DNA of 64,000 bases from Rossellomorea sp. BNER (GCA_024213275.1 JANAVG010000003.1:248001-312000); one strand, 5' to 3'. Positions 8,386 to 17,544 are shown, counted from the first letter of the stretch. A program made the numbers and translations. The notes: a model not told the origin generated them from the letters alone.

Positions 8386-10155
8386 ATGGAATTGGTTCGT
8401 CGTTTCTTTCCCTCTTTTGAGGTTGCGTCAAAAAAGGTAAAACAAAAAAGTGGAAGGAATGAGCGGTTACAATCTCTCATGATCCTGTTTGTCATTCTCT
8501 CCTTTTTAGTTAGCCTTGTGATTCCTTTAGGGTTTTTGTTCTCACAGACTTTATTTAATAAAGCAGGAGAATTTGTAGGGCTACAGAATTTTATAGAGTA
8601 TTTCGGGACCACTTCATTAGTCTCGTCATTACAAAATACTGTTTATGTTTCATCAATGACAATGGTCATTTCAGTTGGGTTAGCATTTGTCTTTGCATAC
8701 TGTTTAACAAGGACAAAAATGGTGGGGAAAACTCTATTTCGATATGTTGCCTTACTACCGCTTTTTGCACCAACAATGATGCACGGAATTGCTTTGATGT
8801 ATTTATTTGGAAATCAAGGTTTGATCACAAAAGGGTTCTTTGGAGCCATTCCTGGATGGGAAATCGATTTGTATGGTCCTATTGGTATTATTATCGCCGA
8901 GACGATCTATACTTTCCCTCAAGCTTTTCTAATTTTGTACATCACATTACAGCATACAGACTATCGATTGTATGAAGCCGCCAATACTTTAGGAACTAGT
9001 AAGATGAAACAATTCCTTTCCATTACACTTCCTAGTGCCAAATATGGCGTTATCAGTTCAATGTTCATTGTTTTTACACTAAGCTTTACCGATTATGGAG
9101 CTCCAAAGGTTGTTGGAGGTCAGTATAATGTGTTGGCAACGGATATTTATCAACAAGTAGTCGGTCAACAAAATCTGTCTATGGGGGCAACAGTGGGTGT
9201 GATTTTAATGCTCCCAGCTCTCTTAGCGTTTATCGTCGATCAAATAACACAGAAGAAACAGTCATCCTATGTATCAGCAAAATCTATTCCCTATAAATTG
9301 TCATCCAATCGTACAAGAGATGCAATTGCATTCCTATTCTGTTCTGTTATTACACTCATTGTAATCATGATTTTTATGGCAGTGATGGTGGCAGCCAGTG
9401 TAAAGGTATGGCCCTATAATTTAAGCTTTACTTGGGAACATTTCATGTTTTCTAGTATGACAGGAGATGGATTATCGGCGTATAAAAATAGTTTGATAGC
9501 CGCTAGTATAACTGCGGTAGTAGGAACAATCCTAACATTTTTATTCGCTTATTCTATTGAGAAAATTCGCAAACATTATGGCGTAAGGAAAATTGGTTAT
9601 CTACTATCCATTATCCCATTAGCCATTCCTGGTTTAGTCATTGGAATAAGTTATGTGTTTTTCTTTAGCAAACCAGAAGTCAGTATTTTTGGACTGACGA
9701 TTTCAAATCCCTTTCATTTTTTGTATGGAACGATTGCGATAATTGTAGTAGCAAACATTTTACATTTCTATTCTGTAGCCTTTGTCACAGCAACTACCTC
9801 ATTGAAAAAATTAGATAAAGAGTTCGAATTAGCATCAGAATCAATGGGAGTCCCATTCTATAAGACATTTTTCAGAGTGACGGTTCCGATGTGTTTGCCA
9901 GCAATATTAGAGATGGCGATGTTTTACTTTGTTAATTCGATGGTTACGATCTCTGCAGTTGTCTTCCTTTATACGGCAGATTTTAAACTTGCAGCCATTT
10001 CAATCGTAAATATGGATGACGCCGGTAATCTTTCATCTGCAGCAAGTATGAGTGTCCTTATTGTGTTAACCAATATAGTTGTGAGAGTTCTGTATGGATG
10101 GGCTGTAAAAGGGTTGACGAAACGGAACGAAAAGTGGAAATCATTAAAAGCATAA
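8386..10155 (+). CDS. 2-Aminoethylphosphonate ABC transporter, fused two-domain permease
   Basis: 589 aa with about twelve membrane helices in two homologous BPD_transp_1 halves. Each half has an EAA-like loop: YEAANTLGTSKMKQFLSITL and ELASESMGVPFYKTFF. The fused arrangement is typical of FbpB/PhnV-type importers, so one polypeptide supplies both membrane subunits. It starts immediately after the ATPase stop. Confidence 0.9.
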   Translation: MELVRRFFPSFEVASKKVKQKSGRNERLQSLMILFVILSFLVSLVIPLGFLFSQTLFNKAGEFVGLQNFIEYFGTTSLVSSLQNTVYVSSMTMVISVGLAFVFAYCLTRTKMVGKTLFRYVALLPLFAPTMMHGIALMYLFGNQGLITKGFFGAIPGWEIDLYGPIGIIIAETIYTFPQAFLILYITLQHTDYRLYEAANTLGTSKMKQFLSITLPSAKYGVISSMFIVFTLSFTDYGAPKVVGGQYNVLATDIYQQVVGQQNLSMGATVGVILMLPALLAFIVDQITQKKQSSYVSAKSIPYKLSSNRTRDAIAFLFCSVITLIVIMIFMAVMVAASVKVWPYNLSFTWEHFMFSSMTGDGLSAYKNSLIAASITAVVGTILTFLFAYSIEKIRKHYGVRKIGYLLSIIPLAIPGLVIGISYVFFFSKPEVSIFGLTISNPFHFLYGTIAIIVVANILHFYSVAFVTATTSLKKLDKEFELASESMGVPFYKTFFRVTVPMCLPAILEMAMFYFVNSMVTISAVVFLYTADFKLAAISIVNMDDAGNLSSAASMSVLIVLTNIVVRVLYGWAVKGLTKRNEKWKSLKA

Positions 10156-10171
10156 GAAAGGTGGAATTTTT

Positions 10172-10975
10172 ATGAACAAAATTGAAGGTGTCATTTTTGA
10201 TTGGGCAGGTACAACAGTTGATTATGGGTGTTTTGCTCCACTGCATGTTTTTTTGAAGGTATTTGAAGATAAAGGAGTGTCCATCACTTTTAAGGAAGCA
10301 CGTGAGCCTATGGGGCTTTTAAAGATTGAACATATCCGTGCCATTACGGAAATGCCGAGAGTTCGCAAGGAATGGATGAATGTACATGGAAATGAACCTG
10401 TAGAACAAGATATTCAAGCCATGTACAGCAATTTTGAAAAAACATTATTTGCTAGTTTAGCAGATTATACGACTCCGATTCCTGGAGTATTAGATGTAGT
10501 TAAACAATTAAGGGAAAGAAACATCAAGATAGGGTCGACAACAGGTTATACACGAGAAATGATGGACATTGTTGTAAAACATGCAAAAGAAAAAGGATAT
10601 TCACCTGACTTCTATACAACAGCAGATGATGTTAAGCAAGGCAGACCATTCCCTTGGATGTGTTATTACAATGCTATGAAGCTAGGAATTTATCCGATGA
10701 ACCGTATGATTAAAATCGGAGACACCACTACAGATATGAAGGAAGGCCGTAATGCAGGGATGTGGACAGTAGGGGTAGTTCTTGGCAGTAGTACTCTTGG
10801 TTTATCAGAAGAAGAAGTGAACCAGTTAGAGGACAGTATCCTTAAGGAGAAAATGAAGAATGCTCGACTAGAACTGCTAGAAGCTGGAGCTCATTATGTT
10901 ATTGATTCAATAAGTGAATTAGTGGGATTGATCGATTTTATTGAAAATAAAGAAGAAAAACTACAGCATTCATAA
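10172..10975 (+). CDS. phnX: Phosphonoacetaldehyde hydrolase (phosphonatase)
   Basis: HAD-superfamily enzyme of 267 aa that cleaves the C-P bond of phosphonoacetaldehyde to acetaldehyde and phosphate. The nucleophile is Asp10 in IFDWAGTTVDYGC, with Ala12 in the phosphonatase-specific position. The Schiff-base lysine is Lys51 in MGLLKIEH. The C-terminal acidic motif is IGDTTTDMKEGRNAGMW. Length and motifs match characterised phosphonatases. AAAGGTGG precedes the ATG. Confidence 0.96.
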   Translation: MNKIEGVIFDWAGTTVDYGCFAPLHVFLKVFEDKGVSITFKEAREPMGLLKIEHIRAITEMPRVRKEWMNVHGNEPVEQDIQAMYSNFEKTLFASLADYTTPIPGVLDVVKQLRERNIKIGSTTGYTREMMDIVVKHAKEKGYSPDFYTTADDVKQGRPFPWMCYYNAMKLGIYPMNRMIKIGDTTTDMKEGRNAGMWTVGVVLGSSTLGLSEEEVNQLEDSILKEKMKNARLELLEAGAHYVIDSISELVGLIDFIENKEEKLQHS

Positions 10976-10990
10976 GGAGAGGTACCAATA

Positions 10991-12103
10991 ATGAATAATC
11001 CATATATATTACTTACTCCAGGTCCCTTAAGTACTTCCGATACGGTAAGGTCTGTCATGCAGAAAGATTGGTGTACATGGGATGAGGAATATTTACAACT
11101 TGTACAAACCATACGTCAGAAATTAGTGATTTTAGCGACACATCAACATATTGACTACACAGCTGTTCTCATGCAAGGAAGCGGAACGTTTACCGTGGAG
11201 TCTGTCATTGGAAGTGTAATCCCGAAAGAGAAAGGAAAACTACTCATCGCCACGAATGGGGCGTATGGTACCAGAATTGCAAAGATTGCGAGTATGTTGA
11301 ATATTCCAGTTGCCGTACTTCAAGAAAAAGAAAATGAGTCGATTTCTCCTAAAGATATAGAAAATATACTCTTAGAAGATCCGGATATCACACATGTCGC
11401 TGTCGTTCATTGTGAGACGACAACAGGAATTCTTAATCCTGTAGAGGAAATTTGTCATGTAGCCAAAAATCTTGGGAAAGTAACGATTGTAGATGCGATG
11501 AGTAGCTTCGGCGGTATTGAGATAGACGTTCATGAATGGCAGATTGACTATCTCATTAGTAGTTCTAATAAATGTATACAAGGCGTACCTGGGTTTGGAT
11601 TTGTGATAGCGAAGAGAGAAGGAATAGAAGCTTGTAAAGGTCATGCACGTTCATTGTCACTTGATTTGTACGATCAGTGGTATACGATGGAGAAATTTTA
11701 CGGGAAATGGCGTTTTACATCACCTACACATACTGTCCGTGCTTTCTACCAAGCACTTCTAGAACTTGAAAAGGAAGGTGGAGTCCACGAGAGGAATAAA
11801 CGTTACGAAGAAAATCAGACACTGCTAGTAGATGAAATGAAAAAAATAGGATTCCAAGCCTTTATAGATCGAAATCGTCAATCACCAATTATAACTTCGT
11901 TTCTGTATCCAGATGATCATTTTGACTTTCAAAGTTTTTATCAATTTTTAAAAGAAAAAGGATTTGTGATTTATCCTGGGAAAGTGTCAGAAGTGCAGAC
12001 ATTTAGAATTGGAAACATAGGAGAAGTGTACCCAGAAGATATAAATAAATTAGTAGATAGCATTAAAGAATATTCTACAATAAAGGGAGCGATTACTTTA
12101 TGA
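10991..12103 (+). CDS. phnW: 2-Aminoethylphosphonate--pyruvate transaminase
   Basis: Class V PLP aminotransferase of 370 aa that converts AEP plus pyruvate into phosphonoacetaldehyde plus L-alanine. The N-terminus [10 protein letters not shown] is diagnostic for PhnW. Asp168 in VDAMSSFGG contacts the PLP ring, and Lys194 in [14 protein letters not shown] forms the Schiff base. It follows phnX by 15 bases and overlaps the next gene by four (ATGA). Confidence 0.96.
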   Translation: MNNPYILLTPGPLSTSDTVRSVMQKDWCTWDEEYLQLVQTIRQKLVILATHQHIDYTAVLMQGSGTFTVESVIGSVIPKEKGKLLIATNGAYGTRIAKIASMLNIPVAVLQEKENESISPKDIENILLEDPDITHVAVVHCETTTGILNPVEEICHVAKNLGKVTIVDAMSSFGGIEIDVHEWQIDYLISSSNKCIQGVPGFGFVIAKREGIEACKGHARSLSLDLYDQWYTMEKFYGKWRFTSPTHTVRAFYQALLELEKEGGVHERNKRYEENQTLLVDEMKKIGFQAFIDRNRQSPIITSFLYPDDHFDFQSFYQFLKEKGFVIYPGKVSEVQTFRIGNIGEVYPEDINKLVDSIKEYSTIKGAITL

Positions 12104-13293
12104 AAGTCTTTTGTCTAGGCGGCGCAGGGAAAATTGCAAGAGAAGCGGTAGTAGATTTAGTAAATTACTCAAAGTTTGAGAAAATTACAATAGCTGATTA
12201 CAACGATGAAGAAGGGAATCGTGTCGTAGAATGGTTAAATGATCCAAGAGTAGATTTTGTAAAAGTAGATGTTCATGACCATAATGATACTGTTGCAAAA
12301 ATGATAGGCTACGATATCGTTATGGATGGAACCACGATAGCCCTTAATGGGAAAACAACCGCATGCATAGCGGAAGCAGGCTGTCATGGGATTAATTTAA
12401 ACGGATTTGGAGAAGAAGATCCTTACCATGATATTTTTGTAGAAAAAGGGAAAACCTGCTTACCTGGATTTGGGATGACCCCTGGTTTAACTCAATTAAT
12501 GGCCATGCATGCAGCAAACCAATTAGATTCAGTGGAAAGTGTAAGAGTAAGTCATGGTTCCTATCGACCAATCGCGTTCTCTAAATCCATTACAGAGACA
12601 ACGACATACGAGTATGATCCTCAATTGCCAGGAAGGGTTGTTTATGAAAATGGAGAGTTTATTCAAGTGCCCCCATTTGCACGTCCACGAGAAATAGAAT
12701 TACCGGAACCTTATGGGACAGGGACACAATATATTATCCCTCATGCCGAAACGAAAACGCTTGCAAAAGCATTAGAATCGAAAAATGTTCAATTAATTGA
12801 AGTCAGAGGCACTTGGCCAGAACAAAATATGAAATTAGTCAGAGCTTTGTATGATTATGGCATTTTAAGAAATGATCCAATTAAATTAAATGAAAAAGAT
12901 GTAGGAATCATGGATTGTATTGCAGAATATTTATCCCAATCAAAAGAAGGAACGGAAACAAAACTATACGGCTATGCTTTACATATTGAGGTAATTGGAA
13001 GGAAAAATGGTGATATAGTAAGGCATGTCTTAACCCACACACACCCAATGTCGGATGGAACTGTAGAAGGTTGGGAGGGATTAAGAGCTTATACAAGAAA
13101 CGTAGCAATTCCTTTTGCGATAGCAACGGCATTGATTGCTGAAGGATTCGTACATGAGAAGGGAATCATTACACCAGAGGAAGCATTCAAAACTCCATCT
13201 CTATTTTTTGAAGAATTAGAAAAACGTGGTATCTTTGTACATGAAGAAATTGAAATGATGAATGTTCCTTCTGAGGTAAATTCGAATTTATAA
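12100..13293 (+). CDS. Saccharopine dehydrogenase-like NAD(P)-dependent oxidoreductase in the AEP operon
   Basis: 397 aa with a Rossmann start [17 protein letters not shown], a conserved [14 protein letters not shown] block that is part of the substrate pocket in the Lys9/saccharopine dehydrogenase family, and a C-terminal catalytic domain. Its four-base ATGA overlap with phnW implies tight coupling. The family suggests reductive amination or oxidative deamination of an amino acid. A role in recycling the alanine made by PhnW, or in handling another aminophosphonate, is inference. Confidence 0.8.
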   Translation: MKVFCLGGAGKIAREAVVDLVNYSKFEKITIADYNDEEGNRVVEWLNDPRVDFVKVDVHDHNDTVAKMIGYDIVMDGTTIALNGKTTACIAEAGCHGINLNGFGEEDPYHDIFVEKGKTCLPGFGMTPGLTQLMAMHAANQLDSVESVRVSHGSYRPIAFSKSITETTTYEYDPQLPGRVVYENGEFIQVPPFARPREIELPEPYGTGTQYIIPHAETKTLAKALESKNVQLIEVRGTWPEQNMKLVRALYDYGILRNDPIKLNEKDVGIMDCIAEYLSQSKEGTETKLYGYALHIEVIGRKNGDIVRHVLTHTHPMSDGTVEGWEGLRAYTRNVAIPFAIATALIAEGFVHEKGIITPEEAFKTPSLFFEELEKRGIFVHEEIEMMNVPSEVNSNL

Positions 13294-13391
13294 TAATAAT
13301 GTAAGCAGAATTACTCAATCCTTTCCCTTAGCACACTATATTGGGGAAATTACAGTAATGAGAGAAAAATCGTTCGGAAAGGGTATAGAAT

Positions 13392-14171
13392 ATGTCGCTT
13401 TTAGCTGAAGAAAGAAAAACCGTTATCATGACGGAAATAGATGAGCATGGTCAAGTTAGAGTGAACGAATTGGCGAAAAAGTTTGAGGTGTCCACTGAAA
13501 CGATACGTCGTTATCTTGAAGAACTTGAAAGTGAAAATAAATTAAAAAAAGTGTACGGTGGGGCTGTAAAGGTTAATGATGAGATCGGTGAACCCACCAT
13601 GTATGAAAGAGAAATCATTCGTATTGACGAAAAGAAAAAAATAGCAAATAGGGCAATAGCCTGTATCGAAGATCAAGATGTGATTGTCATTGACGAAGGA
13701 AGTACAACGTTACAAATGGTAAAGGGGTTATGTGGAAAGAGAAATCTTACGGTCATTACCAACTCTTTTCCGGTTGCGTCCATGCTCATGTCCTATGCGA
13801 ACAAACAGCAGTTTGATGGAGAAATGATCTTTATTGGGGGGAAGGTCCGCTCTCTTCATTATCGTTCATCAGGGTCATTATCTGAAAAAATAGCAGAGGA
13901 ATTCTTTCCAGATAAAGCGTTCATCTCAGCGGATGGGATTGTGTCGAAAGAAGGAATTATGAGTTTTGACTTAGAAAAATCCATGCTTGCACAGGTTTAT
14001 ATTAAAAATGCTAGTACAACCTATATCCTAGCCGATCATTCCAAAATTGGCATAAAAGCAAATTATCGACTTGCTAGCATGAAGGATGTAGATTATATCA
14101 TTAGTGATAGCAATATCCCGGAAAATTGGGAAAAAGTTCAAGGTTTAGAGAATAAATGGTTATCTTGTTGA
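13392..14171 (+). CDS. DeoR/GlpR family transcriptional regulator
   Basis: 259 aa. The N-terminal DeoR helix-turn-helix (about residues 20-50, VNELAKKFEVSTETIRRYL) is followed by a DeoRC sensor domain with DEGSTTLQM and FISADGI, the sugar-phosphate-isomerase-like ligand pocket. It lies about 100 bases after the last enzyme gene with its own SD (GGAAAGGG), so it may have its own promoter. It is the likely regulator of the AEP operon, possibly sensing a phosphorylated intermediate (inference). Confidence 0.88.
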   Translation: MSLLAEERKTVIMTEIDEHGQVRVNELAKKFEVSTETIRRYLEELESENKLKKVYGGAVKVNDEIGEPTMYEREIIRIDEKKKIANRAIACIEDQDVIVIDEGSTTLQMVKGLCGKRNLTVITNSFPVASMLMSYANKQQFDGEMIFIGGKVRSLHYRSSGSLSEKIAEEFFPDKAFISADGIVSKEGIMSFDLEKSMLAQVYIKNASTTYILADHSKIGIKANYRLASMKDVDYIISDSNIPENWEKVQGLENKWLSC

Positions 14172-14185
14172 TTATGTAAATTTTT

Positions 14186-14226
14186 ATAGTACTTCTCCAA
14201 ATAAAGGAGGGGTACTATTTTTTTAG
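14186..14226 (+). terminator. Terminator of the phosphonate operon
   Basis: TAGTACTTCTCC pairs with GGAGGGGTACTA, then T7. Confidence 0.85.
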
Positions 14227-14235
14227 GCAAAATCC

Positions 14236-14264
14236 TTGAATTCTTTTCCTTATTTGTCCATAAT
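14236..14264 (+). promoter_or_regulatory. Candidate sigma-A promoter for tRNA-Sec
   Basis: TTGAAT (14236-14241), 17-base spacer, CATAAT (14259-14264), ending 15 bases before the tRNA 5' end. Confidence 0.5.
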
Positions 14265-14278
14265 AAAAATTGTTCTAT

Positions 14279-14375
14279 GGGGCTGATCGTGTTGCTGGTG
14301 CATACCTAGGTCTTCAAAACCTCCTGGGAGGCGCGTGCCGTCTCCGCTGGGTTCGATTCCCAGGCAGTCCCGCCA
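14279..14375 (+). tRNA. selC: tRNA-Sec (anticodon UCA), CCA encoded
   Basis: 97 bases. The anticodon loop CTTCAAA gives anticodon UCA, reading UGA. The acceptor GGGGCTG pairs with CAGTCCC (one G-U), the T arm is CTGGG-TTCGATT-CCCAG, and a long variable arm (GGAGGC/GTCTCC) is present, the hallmark of tRNA-Sec. Discriminator G and CCA end the gene. Oddities: the eighth acceptor pair would be A-G, the D stem (GTGTTGC/GCATAC) needs a bulged T, and the anticodon stem pairs cleanly only over four bases. It may therefore be partly decayed. SelB at 32.9 kb supports the assignment. Confidence 0.78.
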
Positions 14376-14431
14376 ATATAGGGTTTGTTAAAAATTCATA
14401 CCACAAGGTCTATTGAATATATATACATAGA

Positions 14432-14475
14432 GAAAGACCTTATAAAGCTATTCCAGCTTTATAAGGTCTCTCTTT
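14432..14475. terminator. Terminator of the anti-sigma gene
   Basis: Perfect 15-base stem: AGACCTTATAAAGCT (14435-14449) with AGCTTTATAAGGTCT (14455-14469), loop of five, abutting the stop of the minus-strand anti-sigma gene. Confidence 0.8.
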
Positions 14476-15196
14476 ATAGCTCTGACGCAAGCACCATACT
14501 TCCCTTTGGCGTTTCGCTGTTTGCATTTGGTTCTAGTGTGATAGCAACAGTATCCCATTTTTGAGAGAGCTGCTCCTTATTTAGTTGAAAGACAACAGAA
14601 CCTTTTCCGTCATCGGAAGGTATAAAGGTACCCGCTCGTTCCGGTTGTTCATTCTTGATAAGCCATACTTGGTATACCTCATCATCCTTCAACTTTTGAA
14701 GCTCTGCTGCCTGAATAATAATACTCTGTGTACCGTCCTGCTCAACAATGGAAGCAGTTCCTTCTGCTGTACCCTCCACAGGTGCTAATGTTACATATTG
14801 AAGAACCTTATCTACGGATGCTTTCTGTGTATTAACTGAATTCTGCTTTTGTTCTAGTTCACTATATAAATAGGCATTTCCTGTTAATGAGATAGCCAGG
14901 ATTGCTGCTAATGGTACAAGCCATCTAACTTGATTTTTTTTCGGTTTCTGTAGATCTCTTGTGTCCCTCTCTTGGCTATCTCCAAACACTTTATCGAATA
15001 CGCGAGCCTCTAAATCCGCAGGAGGTACAACTGGTTGGGAAAGAAAAGGTATATCAGCTGTTAAATTTTCTAATTCATAGAGCTCTTTACGACATTGGAT
15101 ACAGGATTGAACATGATGTTCAAATTCCGTTTTTTCTTTTTCTGATAACGAATTATTAAAATAATCCAATAGTTTGTCGCATTGATGGTTAGTCAT
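14474..15196 (-). CDS. Anti-sigma factor, RskA/zf-HC2 type
   Basis: 240 aa. The N-terminal zinc-binding anti-sigma domain has the HxxxCxxC pattern (HHVQSCIQCRKEL, with Cys6 upstream). One membrane helix (WLVPLAAILAISLTGNAYLY) follows near residue 100, then an extracytoplasmic RskA domain with VYQVWLIKNEQPERAGTF and a C-terminal VAITLEPN. It should hold an ECF sigma factor at the membrane. Its start overlaps the end of the partner sigma gene by eight bases. The sigma partner is truncated, so the pair may no longer function. Confidence 0.88.
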   Translation of the reverse strand: MTNHQCDKLLDYFNNSLSEKEKTEFEHHVQSCIQCRKELYELENLTADIPFLSQPVVPPADLEARVFDKVFGDSQERDTRDLQKPKKNQVRWLVPLAAILAISLTGNAYLYSELEQKQNSVNTQKASVDKVLQYVTLAPVEGTAEGTASIVEQDGTQSIIIQAAELQKLKDDEVYQVWLIKNEQPERAGTFIPSDDGKGSVVFQLNKEQLSQKWDTVAITLEPNANSETPKGSMVLASEL

Positions 15197-15467
15197 TAAC
15201 TTTCCCTCCTTTCCCTTCCATACAGGAACGTAAATGTTTAAGTGCGAGTCTTATGCGGCCCTTTACAGTGCCCAACGGAATTTTTGCTTTGTCTGAAATA
15301 GACTGTTGTGTATATCCTTTAAAATAAAATAGTTCCACAATTGTTTGTTGTTCATTTTTTAACAAATCCATGCATTTTCGAATCGCTTCACCTTTTTCCT
15401 TCCATTCTACAATGTCTTCCGGCGTTTCGTTATTGATACTTAACGTATCCTTTTCCATGTATTCCAC
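15189..15467 (-). CDS. Sigma-70 family factor, truncated to region 4
   Basis: Only 92 residues remain: the linker (PEDIVEWKEKGEAIRKCM) and region 4 with its helix-turn-helix (FYFKGYTQQSISDKAKIP, then GTVKGRIRLALKHLR). Sigma region 2, which binds core polymerase and the -10 element, is missing; ECF sigmas are normally about 160-190 aa. I searched the 500 bases upstream on this strand and found no region-2-like peptide in any frame. The apparent GTG/ATG starts lack an SD. This is probably a 5'-deleted pseudogene still coupled to an intact anti-sigma gene. Confidence 0.75.
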   Translation of the reverse strand: MEYMEKDTLSINNETPEDIVEWKEKGEAIRKCMDLLKNEQQTIVELFYFKGYTQQSISDKAKIPLGTVKGRIRLALKHLRSCMEGKGGKVND

Positions 15468-15743
15468 AGTGCTGTTCTTTTTTCTTTAACCTTTTTAACT
15501 AGCTAACGGAGAAAAGAGAGGTTTAGATCACTTCAAAATGGAAATTAAAGCTGGAAAACTGAAGTGTATTAATAGCTTGATTTTAATTCAAGAATGCGCC
15601 CATTAATGGTCATTATAAAGTTCAATAACTAAAGCCTACTCTATAAATATCAAGCCAAGTGTAGAATTTTAAAAACCCCTTTTTAAAAACTATTATTTAT
15701 ATCGACTTTTTGTAGATATTTTTATTTAACAAAGGGGATTATT
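15468..15743. other. Intergenic, no gene seen
   Basis: AT-rich spacer upstream of the truncated sigma gene. It is where the lost sigma N-terminus would be expected. No repeat or RNA is evident. Confidence 0.4.
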
Positions 15744-15833
15744 TTGAAAGCCACTATTTATCTATATTGTAGTCGTAATTGTAGGAATGTCATTAAGTTT
15801 GAAGATGCAATTGGAGGTCCGTTAGGGGGATAA
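15744..15833 (+). CDS. Possible small protein (29 aa)
   Basis: TTG-started ORF with AAAGGGG seven bases upstream, encoding a peptide with paired cysteines (YLYCSRNCRNVIKF) and a glycine-rich end (AIGGPLGG). I do not recognise the family. The good SD and non-random composition support translation, but the length makes this tentative. Confidence 0.35.
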   Translation: MKATIYLYCSRNCRNVIKFEDAIGGPLGG

Positions 15834-16058
15834 ATAATTAATCTATTGTGGTTCTAATTGGGGTATTTTACATTTTAATGTATAAAAATAATTCACTCTA
15901 AATTACAAATATTTGTAAAATTTAAACTTTGGAGAAAACAGGAAATATTTCTTTACGTCTGAAACTTCTACATGATATGATACAAATTGGTTAAGGATGG
16001 AAAATGTAATCGTTATCAATTTCTTGACCTTAAAAAGATCTAACAGGGGGTTACATAC

Positions 16059-16592
16059 ATGAAAAAGCTATGGGCGCTAGGTTTGACATTATTGTTAGTA
16101 GCAGCAGGCTGCTCCGATAACAAAGCAGAAGAACCAGCAGACAAAGACAAAGAAACAAAAGAAGAATCAACTGAATCTAAAGACACTTCTGGTGCAGTGA
16201 TGGATTTCTATCTAAACCTAACTTCAACGATTAACGGATTAGATGGTGAATTAAATGAGTATGAAGCGGCGATTGTTTCTGATGAGCCACCATCTAAAGA
16301 AGAACTTGCAACTCTTAAAAAAGCAGCAGCTGAATCGGCAGCTAAAGTAGTAAAAGAATTGGAAGGAATGGAAGTAAGCGACGATCTTAACGATGTAAAG
16401 AAAGATCTTGAAACTTTCAAGAAAACACTTGTAGAATCCTACCAAATGAAAGCGGATGCTCTTGCTAAAGAAGGAGAAGCAAACCTTGATGCAGCGAATG
16501 AGAAATTTACTGAAGCTTCTGAGCAAGTAGGGGCTGTTCAAGAGGAAGTAGGACTTGTAAAATCGTCCCTAGAAAATGACTTAAACGGATAA
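16059..16592 (+). CDS. Acidic lipoprotein of unknown function
   Basis: 177 aa. A classical signal peptide with lipobox VAAGC is followed by a Glu/Lys/Asp-rich linker and an all-helical domain of about 125 residues, rich in Ala, Glu and Lys with heptad-like spacing. It is probably a membrane-anchored helical bundle on the outer face. No domain is recognised. AGGGGG lies upstream of the ATG; it is monocistronic and followed by a terminator. Confidence 0.8.
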   Translation: MKKLWALGLTLLLVAAGCSDNKAEEPADKDKETKEESTESKDTSGAVMDFYLNLTSTINGLDGELNEYEAAIVSDEPPSKEELATLKKAAAESAAKVVKELEGMEVSDDLNDVKKDLETFKKTLVESYQMKADALAKEGEANLDAANEKFTEASEQVGAVQEEVGLVKSSLENDLNG

Positions 16593-16597
16593 TAGCA

Positions 16598-16632
16598 AAT
16601 GGGGATCCTAATGGGGTCTCCCTTTTTTATTG
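16598..16632 (+). terminator. Terminator after the lipoprotein gene
   Basis: G-rich/C-rich imperfect hairpin (GGGGATCC against GGTCTCCC) followed by T6. Confidence 0.6.
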
Positions 16633-16733
16633 GATATATTATAACAAGTCATCATTAACCAGGGACAATATACAATCAAAAAAAATCCACCCGCATAGTA
16701 TAAAGTAAGTACCGTTAAAGGTGGTAACTAGTG

Positions 16734-16871
16734 ATGAAACGGCATTCAAGTATAAAAGAATGGACATATTTGATTCGTAACCTGTCCTATTTCGATTTTA
16801 AAAAAGAAAAACTTGATGAGTATTTTCTACAACTTGATGAGTTATCAGAAAAGCTAAACAAAGTTGATTGA
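16734..16871 (+). CDS. Small charged protein (45 aa)
   Basis: ATG ORF, also open from GTG at 16731, with AAAGGTGG at proper spacing. The product begins MKRHSSIKEWTYLIRNL and ends in a charged helix (LDELSEKLNKVD). No family is recognised. The SD and the amphipathic composition suggest a genuine small protein. Confidence 0.5.
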   Translation: MKRHSSIKEWTYLIRNLSYFDFKKEKLDEYFLQLDELSEKLNKVD

Positions 16872-17015
16872 AATGAGTGATCCTTAACAGAAGATCTCCG
16901 GTTCAATCAATTTTTTTTGTTCCCTTTTTTTTCTCCTATCCCTTTTTATATAGGGCATAGGAGGGATACCATTGTAATAGTAACGGTGATCATTCTGAGG
17001 GAGGATTTCACACTA

Positions 17016-17062
17016 ATTAAAGGGGTTGTCCTTGTGACTGGGACAACCCCTTTAATTTTTCG
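17016..17062. terminator. Strong bidirectional terminator
   Basis: Perfect 16-base arms ATTAAAGGGGTTGTCC (17016-17031) and GGACAACCCCTTTAAT (17041-17056), then T5. It terminates the plsC remnant from the other strand. Confidence 0.85.
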
Positions 17063-17092
17063 AATGGGTATGTGGTTATACTTGGAATATAA

Positions 17093-17389
17093 TCAAGAAA
17101 TTTTTCCTTTGTTATTTATTGATCCTAATGATTGAAATGCTGGAAACGCATGTATTTTTGGAAGAAGTTGATTAAGAATCATCATTTGAAACAATTCCTG
17201 TTTTGTCATATAGTGAACGTTTCGAGGCCACACACTAAAAGCAAGGAAAATGACATCTAACCATGTACGATGATTACATACAATTACATAGCTACCTTCT
17301 TTTGGGAGATGCTCTCGGTTTACTACAGTGAATCTTCCTCCTAATAAAGTCATCACAACCTTAGCTAAACGATAAATGAATGAATACAT
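17093..17389 (-). pseudogene. Truncated 1-acyl-sn-glycerol-3-phosphate acyltransferase (plsC-like)
   Basis: 98 aa corresponding to the N-terminal half of a PlsC-type acyltransferase. The catalytic HX4D motif is present in CNHRTWLDVIFL, and ELFQ and PKIHAFPA blocks follow. The glycerophosphate-binding second half of the fold is absent: after HAFPA the frame runs into unrelated residues and stops, whereas family members are about 190-240 aa. It is a 3'-truncated remnant. Confidence 0.75.
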
Positions 17390-17544
17390 CTTTTGACAAC
17401 TACATCATTTTTTATTATAAAAATTTTAAACTATTTTTAAAAGAAATAGTAGATGTAATGACAAAATGATAGGAATCTTTAGTAAAGGAACAACATGGTT
17501 TTGATATAATGATAGATAGGAATAACGTATGAAGAGGTGATTGC

